From Roseiarcus sp963761435 (GTDB lineage: Bacteria; Pseudomonadota; Alphaproteobacteria; Rhizobiales; Beijerinckiaceae), in the NCBI GenBank assembly GCA_963761435.1, contig CAVXHJ010000010.1, positions 1,364,001 through 1,428,000 on the forward strand: 64,000 bases of DNA. Direction: 5' to 3'. Made by a program: the position numbers and the translations under genes. Position 1 is the stretch's first letter. Each line of letters starts with the position of its first letter. The notes under the pieces are model-generated. The model saw only the letters and a program-made list of their open reading frames with translations. It was not told where the DNA came from and ran no database searches. Shown here piece by piece: positions 9,515 through 18,394 of this stretch.

Positions 9515-10381
9515 ATGAAAACCAGCGCCCGCATCGAGGAAACCCTGGAGCGCGTCATCGCGCGAGCAACGGGCGCAGGAGCGCCGCCGCTTCTGGCCTC
9601 GGCGCTGCACTACGCGGTCTTTCCCGGAGGCCATCGCATCCGGCCGCAACTCTGTCTGGCGGTCGCGCAGGCCTGCGGCGACGGCGATCCGCCCACGTCA
9701 GCGGCGGGCGCCGCAGCCGCCATCGAGCTTCTGCACTGCGCTTCGCTCGTGCATGACGATCTGCCCTGTTTCGACGACGCCGACACGAGACGGGGCAAGC
9801 CCTCCGTTCACGCCCACTTTGGAACGCCGATCGCCGTCCTGGCCGGAGACGCTCTGATCGTGCTCGCCTTCGAAACTCTGGCGCGGGCAGCCGCGCCCGA
9901 GCGGCTCCCGTTGTTGATCTCGATTGTCGCCACCGCCGTTGGCGCGCCAAGCGGAATCGTGGCCGGCCAGGCCTGGGAATGCGAAGCCGCCGTGCCGCTT
10001 GTCGACTACCAGCGCGCCAAGACCGGCGCGCTGTTCGTCGGTTCGACCATGGCCGGCGCCGCCGCGGCTGGACTCGATCCTGAACCGTGGCGCGGCCTTG
10101 GAGAGGCGCTCGGGGAAGCCTACCAGGTCGCCGACGATCTGCGCGACGTGCTCTGCGACGCGGAGGAGCTTGGAAAGCCGATCGGTCAGGACGCCGCGCG
10201 CTATCGCCCGAACGCGGCCGCCCAACTCGGGATCGGCGGCGCCAAGGCCCGGCTCGAGCAGCTGGTGAGCGCCGCTGCGGATTCCATTCCCGATTGCCCC
10301 GGGCGCGCCGCTCTCGGCAAGGTCATCGAAGCGCAGACCGCGCAGCTCTTTCCCAAGCAGCTTCAACGCTTCGCCGCCTGA
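9515..10381 (+). CDS. crtE: Geranylgeranyl diphosphate synthase CrtE
   Basis: This polyprenyl synthase makes geranylgeranyl diphosphate for phytoene synthesis and for the bacteriochlorophyll tail. It has 288 aa and is intact. The first aspartate-rich motif (HDDLPCFDDADTRRG, near residue 85) and the second (YQVADDLRDV, near residue 210) are both present. The lysine-containing FPGGHRIRPQL stretch lies near residue 35. The start at 9515 follows a GGGAG ribosome-binding site. It is transcribed divergently from crtD under a shared PpsR-type operator, and crtF follows after 15 bp. Confidence 0.93.
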   Translation: MKTSARIEETLERVIARATGAGAPPLLASALHYAVFPGGHRIRPQLCLAVAQACGDGDPPTSAAGAAAAIELLHCASLVHDDLPCFDDADTRRGKPSVHAHFGTPIAVLAGDALIVLAFETLARAAAPERLPLLISIVATAVGAPSGIVAGQAWECEAAVPLVDYQRAKTGALFVGSTMAGAAAAGLDPEPWRGLGEALGEAYQVADDLRDVLCDAEELGKPIGQDAARYRPNAAAQLGIGGAKARLEQLVSAAADSIPDCPGRAALGKVIEAQTAQLFPKQLQRFAA

Positions 10382-10396
10382 AGGCGCGAGGTCGCG

Positions 10397-11554
10397 ATGG
10401 CCGCTCTTTCAGTGGGCCTTTCCGGAGCGACGGTCGTGGAGCGGATCCGCGACTGGCGCAGCCGCGTCATCGCCGACGCGCGGTTCCAGCGCTGGGCGGC
10501 GAACTCGCCCCTCACGCGGAGACTGGCGCAACGCAAGGCGCGCGCGCTGTTCGACCTCTGCGCCGGCTTCGTCTACTCGCAGGTTCTCAGCGCCTGCGTG
10601 AAACTCGAGGTCTTCGACCTTCTTCGGGCGGGTCCGAAGGACTGCGAGGCGCTCGCGCCGCGGATGGCCTTGAGCGTTCCGGCCGCGAGACGGCTCCTCA
10701 AAGCCGCGGCGTCGCTCCGCCTTTTACGCGCGTTGCCGAACGACCGTTTCGCGCTCGACGATCTCGGCGCCGCGATGATCGGCAATCCGGCGATTGCGTC
10801 CTTTGTCGCCCATCATGACCTTCTCTACAGCGATCTCCGCGATCCCGTTGCGCTGTTGCGAGGAGAACACGAGACCGCGCTCTCCCGGTTCTGGCCCTAT
10901 GCCGCCAATCGGCCGGACGTCGCAGATCACGACGCGACGCAGCCGGACGCCGATCGCTGCGGCGCATACAGCGAGTTGATGTCCCGCACCCAGGCGCTGG
11001 TCGCGGAAACCGTCCTCGACGCCTATCGGTTCGACCGACATCGGCGGCTCATGGATGTCGGCGGAGGGGAGGGCGCCTTTCTTGTCGCCGCCGCAAAGCG
11101 CGCCCCGTCGCTCGAGCTTGCGCTGTTCGACCTTCCCGCCGTCGCGGGGCGCGCGCGAGCGCGACTCGGCTCGCTTGGACTGGGTGGGCGCGTCGAAACG
11201 ATCGGCGGCGACATGCTGCGCGATCCGCTCCCGCGCGGGGCCGACGTCATCTCGCTGGTGCGGGTTCTGCACGACCACGACGACGAATCCGCGGGGATGA
11301 TTCTCGCCGCGATTCATGACGCCCTGCCGCCCGGAGGCGCGATTGTCGTCGCCGAGCCGATGGCGGGCGCGCCGGGCGCGGAGCCGATGGGCGACGCCTA
11401 TTTCGGCTTCTACCTTCTCGCGATGGGCCGCGGGCGTCCCCGCACCATGGCCGAGATCGCCCAGCTCTTGAAAGCCGCCGGATTTGAGGCCGGGCGGGAG
11501 GCGAAAACGCGCAAACCCCTGGTCGTCAGCGCCTTTGTAGCGCGCCGAGTGTAA
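10397..11554 (+). CDS. crtF: Hydroxyneurosporene O-methyltransferase CrtF
   Basis: CrtF methylates the C1 hydroxyl of acyclic carotenoids with S-adenosylmethionine, giving methoxylated products such as spirilloxanthin. The protein has 385 aa and is intact. An N-terminal winged-helix dimerisation region (LLRAGPKDCEALAPRM) is followed by the SAM-binding motif MDVGGGEGAFL near residue 220, with VRVLHDHDDE and IVVAEPM downstream. With crtC and crtD and no crtA, it points to the spirilloxanthin series. The stop codon overlaps the PpsR site of bchC. Confidence 0.92.
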   Translation: MAALSVGLSGATVVERIRDWRSRVIADARFQRWAANSPLTRRLAQRKARALFDLCAGFVYSQVLSACVKLEVFDLLRAGPKDCEALAPRMALSVPAARRLLKAAASLRLLRALPNDRFALDDLGAAMIGNPAIASFVAHHDLLYSDLRDPVALLRGEHETALSRFWPYAANRPDVADHDATQPDADRCGAYSELMSRTQALVAETVLDAYRFDRHRRLMDVGGGEGAFLVAAAKRAPSLELALFDLPAVAGRARARLGSLGLGGRVETIGGDMLRDPLPRGADVISLVRVLHDHDDESAGMILAAIHDALPPGGAIVVAEPMAGAPGAEPMGDAYFGFYLLAMGRGRPRTMAEIAQLLKAAGFEAGREAKTRKPLVVSAFVARRV

Positions 11555-11567
11555 CTTTTACTTGACA
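11550..11567. promoter_or_regulatory. PpsR/CrtJ operator upstream of bchC
   Basis: TGTAACTTTTACTTGACA is an exact TGT-N12-ACA match, beginning at the crtF stop codon and about 50 bp upstream of the bchC ATG. It probably controls bchCXYZ and possibly read-through into puf, the classic superoperon arrangement. Confidence 0.65.
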
Positions 11568-11617
11568 ACTAACTGTGACCTTTTAGATTGACGATCAGAG
11601 TCTCAGGAAAGTCGGGC

Positions 11618-12559
11618 ATGCTCAGTTCGCTGGCAGTGGTTTTGGAGGAGCCGAAGCGGGTGACGCTGGCGCGGCTCCCGCTCGATGCCCCGACAGCCGG
11701 CGACGTGACGGTCGAGACGCGCTGGAGCGGCGTCAGCGCTGGCACCGAGCGCCTGTTGTTCACGGGCCGCATGCCCGCATTTCCCGGAATGGGCTATCCG
11801 CTCGTCCCCGGCTACGAGAGCGTCGGCCAGGTTGTCGACGCCGGCCCCGACGCCGGAATCGCGATCGGAACGCAGGTGTTCGTTCCGGGCGCGAAATGCT
11901 TCGGCGACACCGTTCGCTGCGTGCATGGCGGCGCCGCCTCGCTTCTCATCGCCGCGGCGTCCCGCGTCGTCCCGGTTCCGCCTGACCTAGGCGAGAACGC
12001 GGTGCTGCTGGCTCTCGCGGCGACCGCCCTCCATGCGCTGAGCGGCTCTGCGCTGGAAGGCGTTCTCATTGTCGGCCACGGCGTCCTCGGCCGCCTGCTG
12101 GCGCGGCTCGTCATCGCCTCGGGAGGCGAGCCTCCGGTCGTATGGGAAGCCAACAGCCTTCGGGCGGAAGGCGCGGCCGGATACGAGGTCACGTCGTCCG
12201 ACGCCGATGCGCGCAAGGCCTACCGCACAATCTTCGATGTCAGCGGCGACCCCGCAATCCTCGATACGCTCGTACAAAGACTCGCGCCCGGCGGCGAGAT
12301 CGTGCTCGCCGGATTCTACGATCGCCTGAGCTTCAGCTTTCCGCCAGCGTTCATGCGCGAAGCCCGCATCCGGATCGCGGCGATCTGGCGCGATGGCGAT
12401 CTCGCCCGGATCGTGAAGCTGGTCGAAGCGGGCGCGCTTTCGCTTGACGGCCTCCTCACCCATCGAAGCCCCGCGGCGGACGCGCCTTCCGCCTATCCCG
12501 TCGCTTTTGACGACCCGACCTGTCTCAAGATGGTCCTGGACTGGAGTGCGAGCCCATGA
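11618..12559 (+). CDS. bchC: Bacteriochlorophyllide 3-(1-hydroxyethyl) dehydrogenase BchC
   Basis: BchC oxidises the 3-(1-hydroxyethyl) group of the bacteriochlorophyllide to acetyl. It is a medium-chain dehydrogenase with a typical N-terminal strand (VETRWSGVSAGTERLLFTG) and a nucleotide-binding loop (IVGHGVLGRLLARLVI) near residue 150. ATG 11618 follows an AGGAAA motif; an upstream TTG at 11588 is less likely. The product is about 313 aa and intact. The stop overlaps the bchX ATG, so bchC and bchX are coupled. Confidence 0.93.
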   Translation: MLSSLAVVLEEPKRVTLARLPLDAPTAGDVTVETRWSGVSAGTERLLFTGRMPAFPGMGYPLVPGYESVGQVVDAGPDAGIAIGTQVFVPGAKCFGDTVRCVHGGAASLLIAAASRVVPVPPDLGENAVLLALAATALHALSGSALEGVLIVGHGVLGRLLARLVIASGGEPPVVWEANSLRAEGAAGYEVTSSDADARKAYRTIFDVSGDPAILDTLVQRLAPGGEIVLAGFYDRLSFSFPPAFMREARIRIAAIWRDGDLARIVKLVEAGALSLDGLLTHRSPAADAPSAYPVAFDDPTCLKMVLDWSASP

Positions 12560-13572
12560 GCCTCAGGGAGGGATTCCTGACCGCGGCGGAACTCGCCGCG
12601 CCCCCCGCCCATCTGCTGCGTGAAGAAGCAGCGATCGAGCCGGATCCGGTTCCGACCGAGTCGAAAAAGACCACCCAGATCATTGCGATCTACGGCAAGG
12701 GCGGGATCGGCAAGAGTTTCACCCTCGCCAATCTGTCTTACATGATGGCCCAGCAGGGAAAGAAAGTCCTGCTGATCGGATGCGATCCCAAGAGCGACAC
12801 GACTTCGCTCCTGTTCGGTGGACGCGCCTGTCCGACGATCATCGAGACTTCGACGAAGAAGAAACTCGCGGGCGATCAGGTGCAGATCGGCGACGTGTGC
12901 TTCAAGCGCGACGGCGTCTTCGCGATGGAGCTTGGCGGTCCGGAGGTTGGCCGCGGCTGTGGCGGACGCGGCATCATCCACGGCTTCGAACTTTTGGAAA
13001 AACTCGGATTCCATGAATGGGGATTCGATTTCGTCCTTCTCGATTTTCTCGGCGACGTCGTCTGCGGCGGGTTCGGCCTGCCGATCGCCCGCGACATGTG
13101 CCAGAAGGTGATCGTCGTCGGGTCGAACGACCTCCAGTCGCTCTACGTCGCCAACAACGTCTGCTCCGCGGTCGAATACTTCCGCAAGCTCGGCGGCAAC
13201 GTCGGCGTCGGCGAACTCGTCATCAACAAGGACGACGGGACGGGGGAGGCGCAGGCTTTCGCCGCCGCCGCCGGCATCCCGATCCTCGCGGCGATTCCGG
13301 CCGACGAGGACATCCGCCGCAAGAGCGCCAATTACGAGATCATCGGCAGGCCGGGCGGACAATGGGCGTCACTGTTCGAGACGCTCGCGAGCAATGTCGC
13401 AGACGCCGCTCCTCACCGCCCGACTCCGCTCACGCAGGACCAGTTGCTCGGCTTGTTCAAGGGCGAGGCGGTCGGACGGCATGTGACGCTGGAGCCCGCC
13501 ACGATGACCGACATGTGCGGCGCCGCCCTGAACACGAGGCCGTCTCTCGAAGTCGTCTACGACACGGTCTGA
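12556..13572 (+). CDS. bchX: Chlorophyllide a reductase iron protein BchX
   Basis: This is the ATP-dependent 4Fe-4S reductase component of chlorophyllide a oxidoreductase (COR), homologous to NifH and BchL. It passes electrons to BchYZ to reduce ring B. The 338-aa frame is intact. Walker A (YGKGGIGKSFTLANLS) lies near residue 45. The two cluster cysteines sit in VGRGCGGRGIIHG and GDVVCGGFGLP. It starts ATGA-overlapped with bchC and is followed by bchY. Confidence 0.95.
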   Translation: MSLREGFLTAAELAAPPAHLLREEAAIEPDPVPTESKKTTQIIAIYGKGGIGKSFTLANLSYMMAQQGKKVLLIGCDPKSDTTSLLFGGRACPTIIETSTKKKLAGDQVQIGDVCFKRDGVFAMELGGPEVGRGCGGRGIIHGFELLEKLGFHEWGFDFVLLDFLGDVVCGGFGLPIARDMCQKVIVVGSNDLQSLYVANNVCSAVEYFRKLGGNVGVGELVINKDDGTGEAQAFAAAAGIPILAAIPADEDIRRKSANYEIIGRPGGQWASLFETLASNVADAAPHRPTPLTQDQLLGLFKGEAVGRHVTLEPATMTDMCGAALNTRPSLEVVYDTV

Positions 13573-13625
13573 GGGGAGCCCGGAACGTGACCGTCATGAC
13601 GCAGATCCCCCAAGGTGAGATCCTG

Positions 13626-15149
13626 ATGGATGCTCCGAACCACGGCGACGGCGCGTCGAAGGCGCCCGCCAGCGTCGCCGAAGGCGCGGGTTGCCACGGC
13701 GGAAAAGAGACGCTGCGCGACGCCGCCAAAGCCGCGGGCATGACCGAGACGCTCGCGCGCTACGCGAAGGACTATCCTGTCGGACCGCATGATCAGCCGC
13801 AGAGCATGTGCCCGGCGTTTGGATCGCTCAGAGTCGGACTTCGCATGCGCCGCACCGCAAGCGTGCTTTGCGGCTCAGCCTGTTGCGTCTACGGGCTCAC
13901 TTTCACTTCGCATTTCTACGGCGCGAAGCGGACGGTGGGCTACGTTCCGTTCAATTCCGAAACACTGGTGACCGGAAAGCTCTTCGAGGACATCCGCGAA
14001 GCGGTCTTCAAGCTGGCCGATCCCGCCAAATACGATGCGATCGTAGTCATGAATCTTTGCGTGCCGACCGCTTCGGGCGTGCCGCTGCGCCTTCTGCCCA
14101 AGGAGATCGACGGCGTTCGCATCATTGGCATCGACGTGCCGGGCTTCGGCGTGCCGACGCACGCGGAAGCCAAGGATGTGCTTGCCGGGGCGATGCTCAA
14201 GTTTGCCCGCGAGGAGGCGGAGCACGGGCCGGTCCAGGCGCCGCGCGGGCCCCGATCCGAGAAGCCGACCGTAACCCTGCTCGGCGAAGTCTTTCCGGTC
14301 GATCCCGTGCAGATCGGAGCGATGCTTGAGCCGATGGGCCTCGCCGCGGGGCCTGTCGTTCCAACCCGCGAATGGCGTGAGCTTTACGGCGCGCTCGACT
14401 GCGCCGTTGTCGCCGCCCTCCATCCGTTCTACGCGGCAAGCGTGCGCGAGTTCGAGCTCGCCGGCCGGCCGATCGTCGGCTCCGCCCCGGTCGGCGTCGA
14501 AGGCACGGCAGCCTGGCTCGATGCGATTGGCCAGGCGTGCGGCGTTCCGAGCGCGCGCGTCGATGCCGCCAAGGCCAATCTCCTTCCCGCGATCAAGGCG
14601 GCGCTCGCGCAAACCCCGATCCAGGGCCGCGTCACGCTGTCCGGCTATGAGGGATCCGAACTCCTGGTCGCGCGGCTGATGATCGAGAGCGGCGCGGATG
14701 TCCGCTACGTTGGAACCGCCTGCCCGCGCACGCAATTCTCGGAGGTCGATCGCGCATGGCTCGAGGCCAGGGGCGTCAACGTCAAGTTCCGCGCGTCCCT
14801 CGAGCACGATCTCGCGGCGATGGTCGAATACGAGCCCGATCTCGCGATCGGCACGACGCCAGTCGTGCAGAAAGCGAAGGAGCGCGGGATCCCGTCGCTC
14901 TATTTCACGAACCTGATTTCAGCGCGCCCGCTCATGGGCGTCGCGGGCGCCGGCTCGCTGGCGAAGGTGGTCAACGCGGCCATGGGCAACAAGGGCCGTT
15001 TTGACGCCATGCGCGACTTTTTCGACGGCGTCGGAGAGGGGTTCGCGGCCGGCGTCTGGGAGGAGCAGCCGCGCGACCGGCCGGATTTCAAAGCGAAACG
15101 GCGCGCGAAGATGGCGAAGCCGGCGCCAGAGGAGATGGGCGCGTGCTAG
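13626..15149 (+). CDS. bchY: Chlorophyllide a reductase subunit BchY
   Basis: BchY forms with BchZ the catalytic NB-type heterotetramer of COR. The conserved N-terminal block DYPVGPHDQPQSMCPAFGSLRVGLRMRR-type sequence is present, with cluster-ligand cysteines in QSMCPAFG and GSACCVYGL and a later cysteine near VMNLCVPT. ATG 13626 with an AAGGTGAG ribosome-binding site is chosen (507 aa). GTG 13587 and ATG 13596 are alternatives that would add 10-13 residues. The frame is intact and its end overlaps the bchZ GTG. Confidence 0.93.
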   Translation: MDAPNHGDGASKAPASVAEGAGCHGGKETLRDAAKAAGMTETLARYAKDYPVGPHDQPQSMCPAFGSLRVGLRMRRTASVLCGSACCVYGLTFTSHFYGAKRTVGYVPFNSETLVTGKLFEDIREAVFKLADPAKYDAIVVMNLCVPTASGVPLRLLPKEIDGVRIIGIDVPGFGVPTHAEAKDVLAGAMLKFAREEAEHGPVQAPRGPRSEKPTVTLLGEVFPVDPVQIGAMLEPMGLAAGPVVPTREWRELYGALDCAVVAALHPFYAASVREFELAGRPIVGSAPVGVEGTAAWLDAIGQACGVPSARVDAAKANLLPAIKAALAQTPIQGRVTLSGYEGSELLVARLMIESGADVRYVGTACPRTQFSEVDRAWLEARGVNVKFRASLEHDLAAMVEYEPDLAIGTTPVVQKAKERGIPSLYFTNLISARPLMGVAGAGSLAKVVNAAMGNKGRFDAMRDFFDGVGEGFAAGVWEEQPRDRPDFKAKRRAKMAKPAPEEMGAC

Positions 15150-16537
15150 TTCTCGACCACGACCGGGCAGGCGGCTACTGGGGCGCGGTCTACGTCTTCT
15201 CGGCGATCAAGGGCCTGCAGGTCGTCATCGACGGTCCCGTCGGCTGCGAGAACCTGCCGGTCACGGCGGTCCTCCACTATACCGACGCGTTGCCTCCGCA
15301 CGAATTGCCGATCACCGTCACGGGTCTCTCGGAAGAAGAACTCGGGCGCCATGGCACCGAAGGCGCGATGCGACGCGCGCACGCGACCCTCGATCGGGAT
15401 CTGCCAAGCGTCGTGGTCACTGGCTCCATCGCCGAGATGATCGGCGGCGGCGTGACGCCGGAAGGCTCGGGCATCCAGCGCTTCCTGCCGCGAACGATCG
15501 ACGAGGATCAGTGGCAGAGCGCCGACCGCGCGATGACCTGGCTATGGAGCGAATTCGGACCCAAGAAAGGTCGTGCGCCAAAGCCTAAGCCCCGACAGGC
15601 TGGGGCGAAGCCGCGGGTTAACATCATCGGGCCGTCTTACGGCGTGTTCAACATGCCCTCGGACATCGCCGAAATTCGGCGGCTGGTCGAGGGCGTTGGG
15701 GCGGACATCAATATGGTGTTTCCGCTCGGCAGCCATGTCGAGGACGTGCCGCGACTGGCGAACGCGGAAGTCAATGTCTGCCTCTACCGTGAATTCGGAC
15801 GCGCGCTTTGCGAGGCTCTCGACCGGCCCTATCTGCAGGCGCCGATCGGCCTCCACAGCACGACGAAGTTTCTGCGCAGCCTGGGCGAGCTTCTTGGCGT
15901 CGATCCCGAGCCCTTCATTGAGCGCGAGAAGCACACAACGATCAAACCCATCTGGGATCTCTGGCGCTCAGTCACCCAAGACTTCTTTGGCACAGCGACC
16001 TTCGCCATCGTCGCCAATGAGACCTACGCGCGCGGCGTCAGGCATTTCCTCGAAGAGGAGATGGGCGTGCCCTGCATGTTCGCGATCCCGCGCCGGCCAG
16101 GCGAGAAGACGGACAATGAGGCGGTTCGGGAGGCTGTCCGGACCAAGACTCCGCTGGTGATGTTCGGGAGTTACAACGAACGCCTTTATCTCGCCGAAGC
16201 CGGCGCGAAGGCGATCTATATCCCGGCGTCCTTTCCTGGCGCGATCATCCGCCGCCACACGGGAACGCCCTTCATGGGCTATGCCGGCGCGACCTACATC
16301 ATCCAGGAAGTCTGCAACGCCCTCTTCGACGCCCTGTTCAATATCCTTCCCCTCGGAACGGAACTGGACAAGGTCGAGGCTACTCCCGCTCGCATTCATC
16401 GCGAGCTGGCGTGGGATTCCGCTGCGATAACGCGGCTCAACGAAATCGTCGAACTCGTCTCCGGTTCTCTTGCGCATTTCTGCGGCCAAGCGGCTCCGCG
16501 ACGCCGCCGAGCGCGGCGCACGAAAGGCCGGAGATGA
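15143..16537 (+). CDS. bchZ: Chlorophyllide a reductase subunit BchZ
   Basis: BchZ is the second catalytic COR subunit, homologous to NifK and BchB. The frame starts at GTG 15143, overlapping the bchY stop, and opens with LDHDRAGGYWGAVYVFSAIKGL followed by the DGPVGCENLPVTAVLHYTDA block carrying the cluster cysteine. The 464-aa frame is intact. The C-terminus is basic (RRRRARRTKGRR), as is common for this subunit. It is the last bch gene before the puf genes. Confidence 0.95.
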   Translation: MLVLDHDRAGGYWGAVYVFSAIKGLQVVIDGPVGCENLPVTAVLHYTDALPPHELPITVTGLSEEELGRHGTEGAMRRAHATLDRDLPSVVVTGSIAEMIGGGVTPEGSGIQRFLPRTIDEDQWQSADRAMTWLWSEFGPKKGRAPKPKPRQAGAKPRVNIIGPSYGVFNMPSDIAEIRRLVEGVGADINMVFPLGSHVEDVPRLANAEVNVCLYREFGRALCEALDRPYLQAPIGLHSTTKFLRSLGELLGVDPEPFIEREKHTTIKPIWDLWRSVTQDFFGTATFAIVANETYARGVRHFLEEEMGVPCMFAIPRRPGEKTDNEAVREAVRTKTPLVMFGSYNERLYLAEAGAKAIYIPASFPGAIIRRHTGTPFMGYAGATYIIQEVCNALFDALFNILPLGTELDKVEATPARIHRELAWDSAAITRLNEIVELVSGSLAHFCGQAAPRRRRARRTKGRR

Positions 16538-16675
16538 GATCGTAAGCGTTGCGTGCGTCGAGCGCGCTCAGTCGATCCTGGTCGAAGGACTTGCCGCGTG
16601 AAAAGAGCGTGGCCGAGCGAGGCTGAAGCTTGAACCATTGAGGCGGCGAACAGAGGCCGCTCGAGGAGACGAACG

Positions 16676-16909
16676 ATGGAAATGGCGTTGAAGACGGACC
16701 TCGCGCAAAGCGCCCGCGGCACGGATGGGCGTCTGCTTTGCTTCGCGCTGCTTCCCTTCTTTTTCCTATACGAAGGGGCGCGCCGAGCCGCCAGCGGATT
16801 GAAGCACGACGCCCCGCCTTTGACGCAAGGGGCCTGGTTTGCCGAGGCCAAATCTCAAGCTTCGATCGCGACGTCTTACGCGTTGCTGGCCATATCGATG
16901 CTGCAGTGA
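16676..16909 (+). CDS. Small membrane-associated ORF at the pufQ position, unknown
   Basis: A 77-aa frame lies between bchZ and pufB, where other purple bacteria carry pufQ. It has one hydrophobic stretch (LLCFALLPFFFLYEGARR) and an amphipathic C-terminal half (…WFAEAKSQASIATSYALLAISML). A GGAGACGAACG ribosome-binding sequence precedes the ATG. I do not see the usual PufQ N-terminal signature, so homology is not claimed. A role in pigment delivery or LH1-RC assembly is inferred from position alone. Confidence 0.5.
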   Translation: MEMALKTDLAQSARGTDGRLLCFALLPFFFLYEGARRAASGLKHDAPPLTQGAWFAEAKSQASIATSYALLAISMLQ

Positions 16910-17005
16910 TCCGAGCGGCGGCGCCGCGCGGAACGCCAGTCGTGACGACCGTCGCGACGAAGTCGCTGTGAAGGGCGTTCACGGCAATGCAACAGGAGGT
17001 CAACG

Positions 17006-17227
17006 ATGCCCACCGACGATAGGTCTTCCTTATCCGGACTAACGGAGGCGGAAGCGCAAGAGTTCCATTCGCTGTTCGTGACGAGCTTCATCGTGTTCAC
17101 CGTCATCGCGATCATCGCTCACATCCTCGTTTGGATGTGGCGTCCCTGGATTCCTGGGGCGAAAGGCTATGCGTTGCTCGACGGCGCGATGAGCGCGGCG
17201 CACAGCGCGCTCTCTCTCATCGGCTAA
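17006..17227 (+). CDS. pufB: Light-harvesting 1 beta polypeptide PufB
   Basis: This is the LH1 antenna beta subunit, a single-span inner-membrane protein that binds bacteriochlorophyll a. The diagnostic core LTEAEAQEFHSLFVTSF, the transmembrane helix with the BChl-ligating His (IIAHILVWMW) and the RPWIPG end are present. The protein is 73 aa, longer than the typical 50 or so, because of a C-terminal extension (AKGYALLDGAMSAAHSALSLIG). A strong AGGAGG ribosome-binding site lies 8 bp upstream, fitting very high expression. pufA follows after 11 bp. Confidence 0.95.
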   Translation: MPTDDRSSLSGLTEAEAQEFHSLFVTSFIVFTVIAIIAHILVWMWRPWIPGAKGYALLDGAMSAAHSALSLIG

Positions 17228-17238
17228 GGAGACCGTAA

Positions 17239-17433
17239 ATGTATCGAATTTGGTTACTCTTTGATCCGCGACGCGCGCTCGTCGGGCTGTTCGCGTTTCT
17301 GTTCATCCTGGCGCTCGTCATTCACTTCATCCTCTTGAGCACGGATCGGTTCAACTGGTTGGAGGGCCATCCGCTCAAGACCGGTCAGATCAACCCGACA
17401 ATTCAGTCGTTGGTGGTGACTGACATCGGGTGA
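17239..17433 (+). CDS. pufA: Light-harvesting 1 alpha polypeptide PufA
   Basis: This is the LH1 antenna alpha subunit of 64 aa. The N-terminal MYRIWLLFDPRRAL motif, a transmembrane helix with the BChl-ligating His (ALVIHFILLST) and the following RFNWLEG segment are typical. It pairs with PufB to form the ring around the reaction centre. It is followed by a GC-rich hairpin that probably protects the pufBA message. Confidence 0.95.
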   Translation: MYRIWLLFDPRRALVGLFAFLFILALVIHFILLSTDRFNWLEGHPLKTGQINPTIQSLVVTDIG

Positions 17434-17461
17434 GGATCGTCGGATCCAGAACTCCGTGGAC

Positions 17462-17480
17462 GGGCGCGCTTGACGCGCCC
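17462..17480 (+). terminator. pufA-pufL intercistronic hairpin
   Basis: GGGCGCG-CTTGA-CGCGCCC is a perfect 7-bp GC stem with a 5-nt loop, 28 bp after the pufA stop, with no U-tract. In other purple bacteria a hairpin here blocks 3' exonuclease and keeps antenna transcripts in excess over reaction-centre transcripts. The same role is inferred. It is more likely an mRNA-stability element than a true terminator. Confidence 0.65.
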
Positions 17481-17552
17481 GCTCACAACTCGAACTCGGA
17501 CGCAATTCATGCCGCGGACGGGAATGATTAGGACGCGTCGGGAGGCACTACC

Positions 17553-18378
17553 GTGGCGATGCTGAATTTTGAGCGCAAGTACCGTGTGCGGGGTGGGACG
17601 CTCGTCGGCGGCGACTTGTTCGACTTCTGGGTCGGCCCGTTCTACGTCGGCTTCTTCGGCGTGACGACGATGATTTTTATCGGTCTTGGCGTCGCGATGA
17701 TCCTGTACGGCGCCGCGATCGGTCCCGACCTGGAACATCTGGCGGATCAGCATCGCTCCGCCCGACCTGAAATACGGCCTCGGCGCAGCGCCGCTCAAAG
17801 AAGGCGGTCTGTGGCAGATCATCACGGTGTGCGCCATCGGCTCCTTTGTCTCCTGGGCTTTGCGCGAAGTGGAGATCTGCCGAAAGCTCGGCATCGGCGT
17901 GCATGTGCCGGTCGCGTTCGGCATGGCGATCTTCGCTTACGTTTCGCTGGTCGTGATCCGTCCGGTGCTGATGGGGGCCTGGGGATACGGATTCCCCTAT
18001 GGGATCCTCAGTCACCTCGATTGGGTGTCGAACACCGGCTACCAATATCTCCACTTCCATTACAACCCGGCGCACATGCTGGCCGTGTCGTTCTTCTTCA
18101 CAACGGCGTTTGCGTTGTCGCTGCATGGATCGCTGATCTTGTCGGCCGCCAATCCGGCGAAGGGTGAGGCGGTGCGCGAGACGGAATACGAGGACACGTT
18201 TTTCCGCGACGCGATCGGCTACTCGATCGGCACCCTCGGCATTCATCGCCTGGGGCTCTTCCTCGCGATGTCCGCTGTGTTCTGGAGCGCGGTCTGCATC
18301 ATCCTTAGCGGCCCGTTCTGGACGCGGGGATGGCCGGAATGGTGGGACTGGTGGCTGAACCTTCCGGTCTGGCGCTAG
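17553..18378 (+). CDS. pufL: Reaction centre L subunit PufL (one frameshift)
   Basis: PufL is one of two five-helix subunits that hold the special pair, bacteriopheophytin and quinones. The start is GTG 17553 (MAMLNFERKYRVRGGTLVGGD). A single extra G at about 17727 (between GGTCCC and ACCTGG) breaks the frame; removing it restores GPTWNIWRISIAPPDLKYGL. The second frame runs intact to 18378 with LREVEICRKLGIG, the HFHYNPAHMLAV helix carrying the pigment- and iron-binding histidines, and WWLNLPVWR. The protein is essential and near-perfect apart from the one base, which strongly suggests a sequence error. Confidence 0.93.
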
Positions 18379-18394
18379 CATCGAGGAGAATGCC

